Shown here: positions 5,412 to 8,395 of the stretch, in pieces
Position numbering within the stretch: position 1 is the stretch's first letter
How the letters are laid out: each line of letters opens with the position of its first letter
NCBI GenBank assembly: GCA_021158375.1
Contig: JAGGUS010000152.1
Location: 1-8,395 of the forward strand
Length of the DNA: 8,395 nt
Origin: Thermoprotei archaeon
GTDB taxonomy: Archaea > Thermoproteota > Thermoprotei > QMSL01 > B3-G16
Direction of reading: 5' to 3'
Made by a program: the position numbers and the translations under genes
The notes under the pieces: model-generated
Seen by the model: only the letters and a program-made list of their open reading frames with translations
What the model was told of the DNA's origin: nothing
The model's database searches: none

Positions 5412-8339
5412 CTACCCTTTAGTCGCCCTTAGTAATGCCTCCATTATAGTCATCCTTATCCTCAGATAATCGTCATAACCTAGTGGTGTGAAATTAGCTA
5501 AGTATGGATTATCAGCGTAGTCCTGTTCCTGTCCTTGTGGAGCAAGGAGTACAGCTAACGCTCTAGTAACCAAATCCCTATTCCAATTAGCTACTTTAGC
5601 GAGCATGTTAAGATATTCTATATCCTGCTGTGCTCTCCTCTGTACCTTTAATCTCATGCTTGGGAGTGGGCCATCATAACCGAAATAAGTCCCCGGATAT
5701 ACTATTGCTAGGCGATCTGCTTCCTTCCAGCATTTAGTTGGATTTGATGGAAAGCTAGTCCAGTATACTAAACAACCATCAGCGCCTAAGAGCCATACTC
5801 TATATACGTAAGCCATTATGCCTAAGTTACTTTGATCTACATCTGGTCCCGTGCTGTATGCCCAGAACGTTATATTGTACATCCTCTTATATTCCATACA
5901 GAGTTCATGGTACTTCTCAAATGCACCATATGCAGTTACCCATAGCGTAGTTAAATTCGCTATTAATCCCCTATCTAATTGTGGTCTTGATATATCCACT
6001 CTATAGACGAAGTTCACGTTAGTAGCTCCGCTTCTCTCTACGCCTTCCCTAAATAAGGTATGGAACCACCTTAGAGCTAAGAAGTCATCTAGGAAATGTG
6101 GTTCATCGAAAAGCCAGTAGCTAGTCCCCCTCCCTCCATGGCTTGGCCTCTTCCAGTACCACTTATTGTTCAAGTAGAATTGAAATCCTGTAGATGTCCA
6201 TCCCTTTTCAGCGAAATGCTTCGCGTATTCTGTCACTATCTCTACTATGCCTTCTGCATATCCTGCCTTGAATGCTTTCTCTATTGGTGGCATCTCCTCT
6301 GCAAACTTAACCATCCTCTCCATAAATTCCTTATCATCCTTACATCCAGCGAAGTATCCCGCTAGCTTATAGTATTCTTCTATGGGCATCGGCCAATTCT
6401 CATGGAAGGGCAAGTAGAAGTGAGCAACGGGTACTCCTTCACCTGGTCCATAATATCCCATTTCTCTTGTAAATGCACTTCCATCTAGATATCTACCAAA
6501 TTCCTTATCCCATGAACTCCAATCAACGATTTTTACCTTATTATCACTTCTCTCGATTTTAGGTACGTAATTATAATATATCCCTCCGCTCTGAGAATAT
6601 GGCAATATATTAAGCGTTTGTCTATGCTTATGGGCTAGCTGATGATATCTCAGCTCTATCTCGAGATATCTATTAAACTCGCTTGCCCTATCGACTTTAT
6701 GCATAGACGCTATGTTATTATAGTTATTCAATTCGATATCGAAACTTATCCTGTCGGGTATTATTAATGGAAGTACTTCAAGTCTTATGTTGAGAACAAT
6801 AGGTTTTTCAAGCTCATCAGCGGTTATGGTTAAATTCCCCTTGTATACACCGGGCCTCGCCTCACGCGGTATATAGATATCTACCCATATTCCCTGTACT
6901 TTCTGATCTGGTACTCCGTTATCTTCTGCTGGTATATTGAATGTAGCTTTAAATGGCTTTCTATCTACTAATGGAAGTAGTGGATCAGGGAGCCAAAGAT
7001 CGCCCTTCCTAACATACCATTCCCTGAAAACTTCGATATATGGATTAGATTTGATACGGAAGCCTTCAGGCCCTATCAAATCTCCAACAGTAACCCTCAC
7101 ATTAGATAACTTATCGATTAATCTCTCTATCATGAGCTGAAATGCTATTACCTCATTTTTAGAGCCGAATAGCATTATCGTCCTATTCTTTGCATCCCAT
7201 ACGAAATTACCAAGCTTATAGTCATCATCTCCGCCTGTCTCGTATCTTCCACTTTCTAATCTAGCTCCCGTTATAGGGCTTACTTTCTCTACATCATTTA
7301 ATGCCCAAACTCTAATCTTTCCTTCATACTCTGGTATACTACTTGCCTTTTCAGGTTCCCAGAGCGATATTTCTGGTAGTGAAGGTGGCATCTTCCTCTC
7401 AGGTAATTTCACATGAGTTATTGCTACTTTAGAATAGTTACCTAACTCATCATAAGCCCTTATTGCGAAATAATATGTGGTTCCGGGCTTTAACCCGCTT
7501 ATCAATAACGTTTGTCTCTCTCCAGGCTTTCCTGGTCTCGGTATCATATATCTAGGTAACATTCTACCTACTCTCTTAAAGTTCTCCTCGGTAAGTTCCT
7601 GATCAGAGTACCAAATTTCATATCCCAATACCTGGTTATCCCCCGGACTTGGAGCTATCCATGAAAGCATGATTTGACCATTCCATAATCCGTCAGTACT
7701 TGCCTTAAAGTCCTTTATTTCACCAGGAGGGGTTTTACCTTTAGGCTCTTCAGTCCATACTAAGAGATATGGTGATAAATCCCATCCAGCCTCCTTAGTG
7801 TATACGTCTATATTTACCCATCTCTCTCCCTTATCATCAGCAATTACAATACCGTATTGATCTTCAAGAGCTAATGCCTCAACTATTTTAGGAGGAATGG
7901 GTATGGCCACCCACTTATATCCGCCTTTATTATATTCTCTTACCTCATCTTTAGGAACAACAGTAAAGAGCGTATTACCATGACCGAAGATCGCACAGTA
8001 AAAATCACTACCAGGGAAAGTCCAATATTCTTGCATATATGCAGCATATTCAAAACATGGTTCACCAGTTCGTGCAGGAGTTCCAGTTCCACTTCCTTCA
8101 TACCAATCTGTAGGTATAGTAGAAATCCCCACATCAAGGAGTTTGCCCCTAGCTAGACATAAGTGGAGTTCGGCCTTTTTTACCTTCTTACCCTTTATTT
8201 CACTTAGGTCAAACTTAAGAAGCATATATCCCTGAAAGCCTTTTACTCTAATTGTAGTGCTCCTGCCATAATTGTAATACCTCTCCTCCTCGTAACTGCT
8301 GACACCTGTATCGGCTATGGCTTTAAACTTTAATGCCAT
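5412..8339 (-). CDS. Modular GH123 (DUF4091)-like glycoside hydrolase with CBM96/DNRLRE-like and fibronectin type III domains
   Basis: A 975-residue protein, or longer if the start lies outside the window. Residues about 4-195 look like a CBM96/DNRLRE beta-sandwich: ADTGVSSYEEERYYNYGRST, then YMLLKFDLSEIKGKKVKKAE at 38-57, DWYEGSGTG at 78-86 and a closing LSPYLLVWTEE. A fibronectin type III domain follows at about 205-312, with ILSGLKPGTTYYFAIRAYD-type features. Residues about 385-525 are the GH123 N-terminal-like beta domain (GSKNEVIAFQLMIE; REARPGVYKGNLTI). Residues about 530-915 are a TIM-barrel-like region with WLFDEPH at 742-748, FWAYSTGPD at 825-833, ADGCLVYW at 853-860 and LPSMRLKVQRRAQQDIEYL at 892-910, all typical of DUF4091. 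GH123 enzymes release N-acetylgalactosamine with an Asp-Glu pair; Asp745-Glu746 fits that role. The substrate here is not proven. No signal peptide is seen from ATG 8339. It is the first gene of the three-gene sugar cluster. Confidence 0.85.
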   Translation of the reverse strand: MALKFKAIADTGVSSYEEERYYNYGRSTTIRVKGFQGYMLLKFDLSEIKGKKVKKAELHLCLARGKLLDVGISTIPTDWYEGSGTGTPARTGEPCFEYAAYMQEYWTFPGSDFYCAIFGHGNTLFTVVPKDEVREYNKGGYKWVAIPIPPKIVEALALEDQYGIVIADDKGERWVNIDVYTKEAGWDLSPYLLVWTEEPKGKTPPGEIKDFKASTDGLWNGQIMLSWIAPSPGDNQVLGYEIWYSDQELTEENFKRVGRMLPRYMIPRPGKPGERQTLLISGLKPGTTYYFAIRAYDELGNYSKVAITHVKLPERKMPPSLPEISLWEPEKASSIPEYEGKIRVWALNDVEKVSPITGARLESGRYETGGDDDYKLGNFVWDAKNRTIMLFGSKNEVIAFQLMIERLIDKLSNVRVTVGDLIGPEGFRIKSNPYIEVFREWYVRKGDLWLPDPLLPLVDRKPFKATFNIPAEDNGVPDQKVQGIWVDIYIPREARPGVYKGNLTITADELEKPIVLNIRLEVLPLIIPDRISFDIELNNYNNIASMHKVDRASEFNRYLEIELRYHQLAHKHRQTLNILPYSQSGGIYYNYVPKIERSDNKVKIVDWSSWDKEFGRYLDGSAFTREMGYYGPGEGVPVAHFYLPFHENWPMPIEEYYKLAGYFAGCKDDKEFMERMVKFAEEMPPIEKAFKAGYAEGIVEIVTEYAKHFAEKGWTSTGFQFYLNNKWYWKRPSHGGRGTSYWLFDEPHFLDDFLALRWFHTLFREGVERSGATNVNFVYRVDISRPQLDRGLIANLTTLWVTAYGAFEKYHELCMEYKRMYNITFWAYSTGPDVDQSNLGIMAYVYRVWLLGADGCLVYWTSFPSNPTKCWKEADRLAIVYPGTYFGYDGPLPSMRLKVQRRAQQDIEYLNMLAKVANWNRDLVTRALAVLLAPQGQEQDYADNPYLANFTPLGYDDYLRIRMTIMEALLRATKG

Positions 8340-8347
8340 CGCTCTTT

Positions 8348-8351
8348 CCTC
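8348..8351 (-). promoter_or_regulatory. Ribosome-binding site supporting ATG 8339
   Basis: On the minus strand the context is CAGAGGAAAGAGCG before the ATG, giving GAGG with an 8-base spacer. The same GAGGAAA motif is repeated 10 bases further upstream. It supports ATG 8339 as the start of the GH123-like gene, although purine-rich coding sequence would look similar and the frame is open upstream. Confidence 0.45.
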
Positions 8352-8361
8352 TGTTTCCTCT

Positions 8362-8374
8362 GGCTTTTTAAGCC
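8362..8374. repeat. Short perfect inverted repeat overlapping a TATA-like box
   Basis: GGCTT-TTT-AAGCC is a 5-base inverted repeat around a 3-base loop, centred 29 bases before ATG 8339. On the minus strand its core reads CTTAAAAAG, which could be a TATA-like element for the GH123-like gene. A symmetric site over a TATA box could be a repressor operator, or the match may be chance. The rest of 8340-8395 holds nothing else I can identify. Confidence 0.35.
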
Positions 8375-8395
8375 TTTGGGTAGTAAGGAGAAGAA

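Noticed and set aside
6096..6365. An 89-codon plus-strand open frame inside the GH123-like gene
   Set aside because: It is antisense to a well-supported domain (the WLFDEPH region), its protein has a Cys/Leu-rich composition unlike any family I know, and it has no ribosome site.
6937..7140. A 67-codon plus-strand frame opposite the GH123-like N-terminal domain
   Set aside because: Low-complexity Ser/Leu-rich translation, fully antisense to conserved coding sequence, no ribosome site.
7940..8137. A 65-codon minus-strand frame overlapping the CBM-like domain in another frame
   Set aside because: It runs in the same direction but out of frame with a long gene; the hydrophobic translation looks like frame-shifted coding sequence, and no ribosome site precedes it.

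Overview
The window looks archaeal and probably comes from a heat-loving member of the Thermoproteota/Korarchaeia side. That placement is an inference from several signs. The DNA is AT-rich. Arginine is mostly encoded by AGG/AGA. TATA-like boxes lie about 20-30 bases before most starts. One gene has a GGGTGA ribosome site before a TTG start, and gaps between genes are short. I cannot name a genus from the sequence alone.

Layout. At the left edge, on the minus strand, is the first 114 codons of an ornithine cyclodeaminase/alanine dehydrogenase (mu-crystallin) family gene, cut by the window end. A 134-base divergent promoter region (345-478) separates it from a plus-strand adenylate kinase of the long bacterial type, with a four-cysteine zinc site in its lid (479-1129). 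The kinase ends 16 bases from the end of a convergent minus-strand block of three genes. In order of transcription, from right to left, these are: a 975-residue modular protein with a CBM96/DNRLRE-like domain, a fibronectin type III domain and a GH123 (formerly DUF4091)-like catalytic region (8339-5412); a 1092-residue protein with an N-terminal mutarotase-like DUF5107 domain and about 15 TPR-type repeats (5329-2051); and a TIM-barrel sugar isomerase/epimerase (2006-1146).

How they may work together. The three minus-strand genes look like a carbohydrate-use cassette: a glycoside hydrolase-like enzyme, a second probable sugar-active protein with a protein-interaction scaffold, and an epimerase to feed the released sugar into metabolism. 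The two large proteins show no signal peptide as read here. The reading frame of the 975-residue protein, however, stays open to the right edge of the window, so its true N-terminus may lie outside. Each gene of the block also has its own TATA-like box, so it may be a loose cluster rather than one transcript. The two left-hand genes (amino-acid dehydrogenase family, adenylate kinase) appear to be unrelated housekeeping functions.

There is no gene-free stretch over 300 bases. I saw no RNA gene, CRISPR array, insertion sequence or long repeat.
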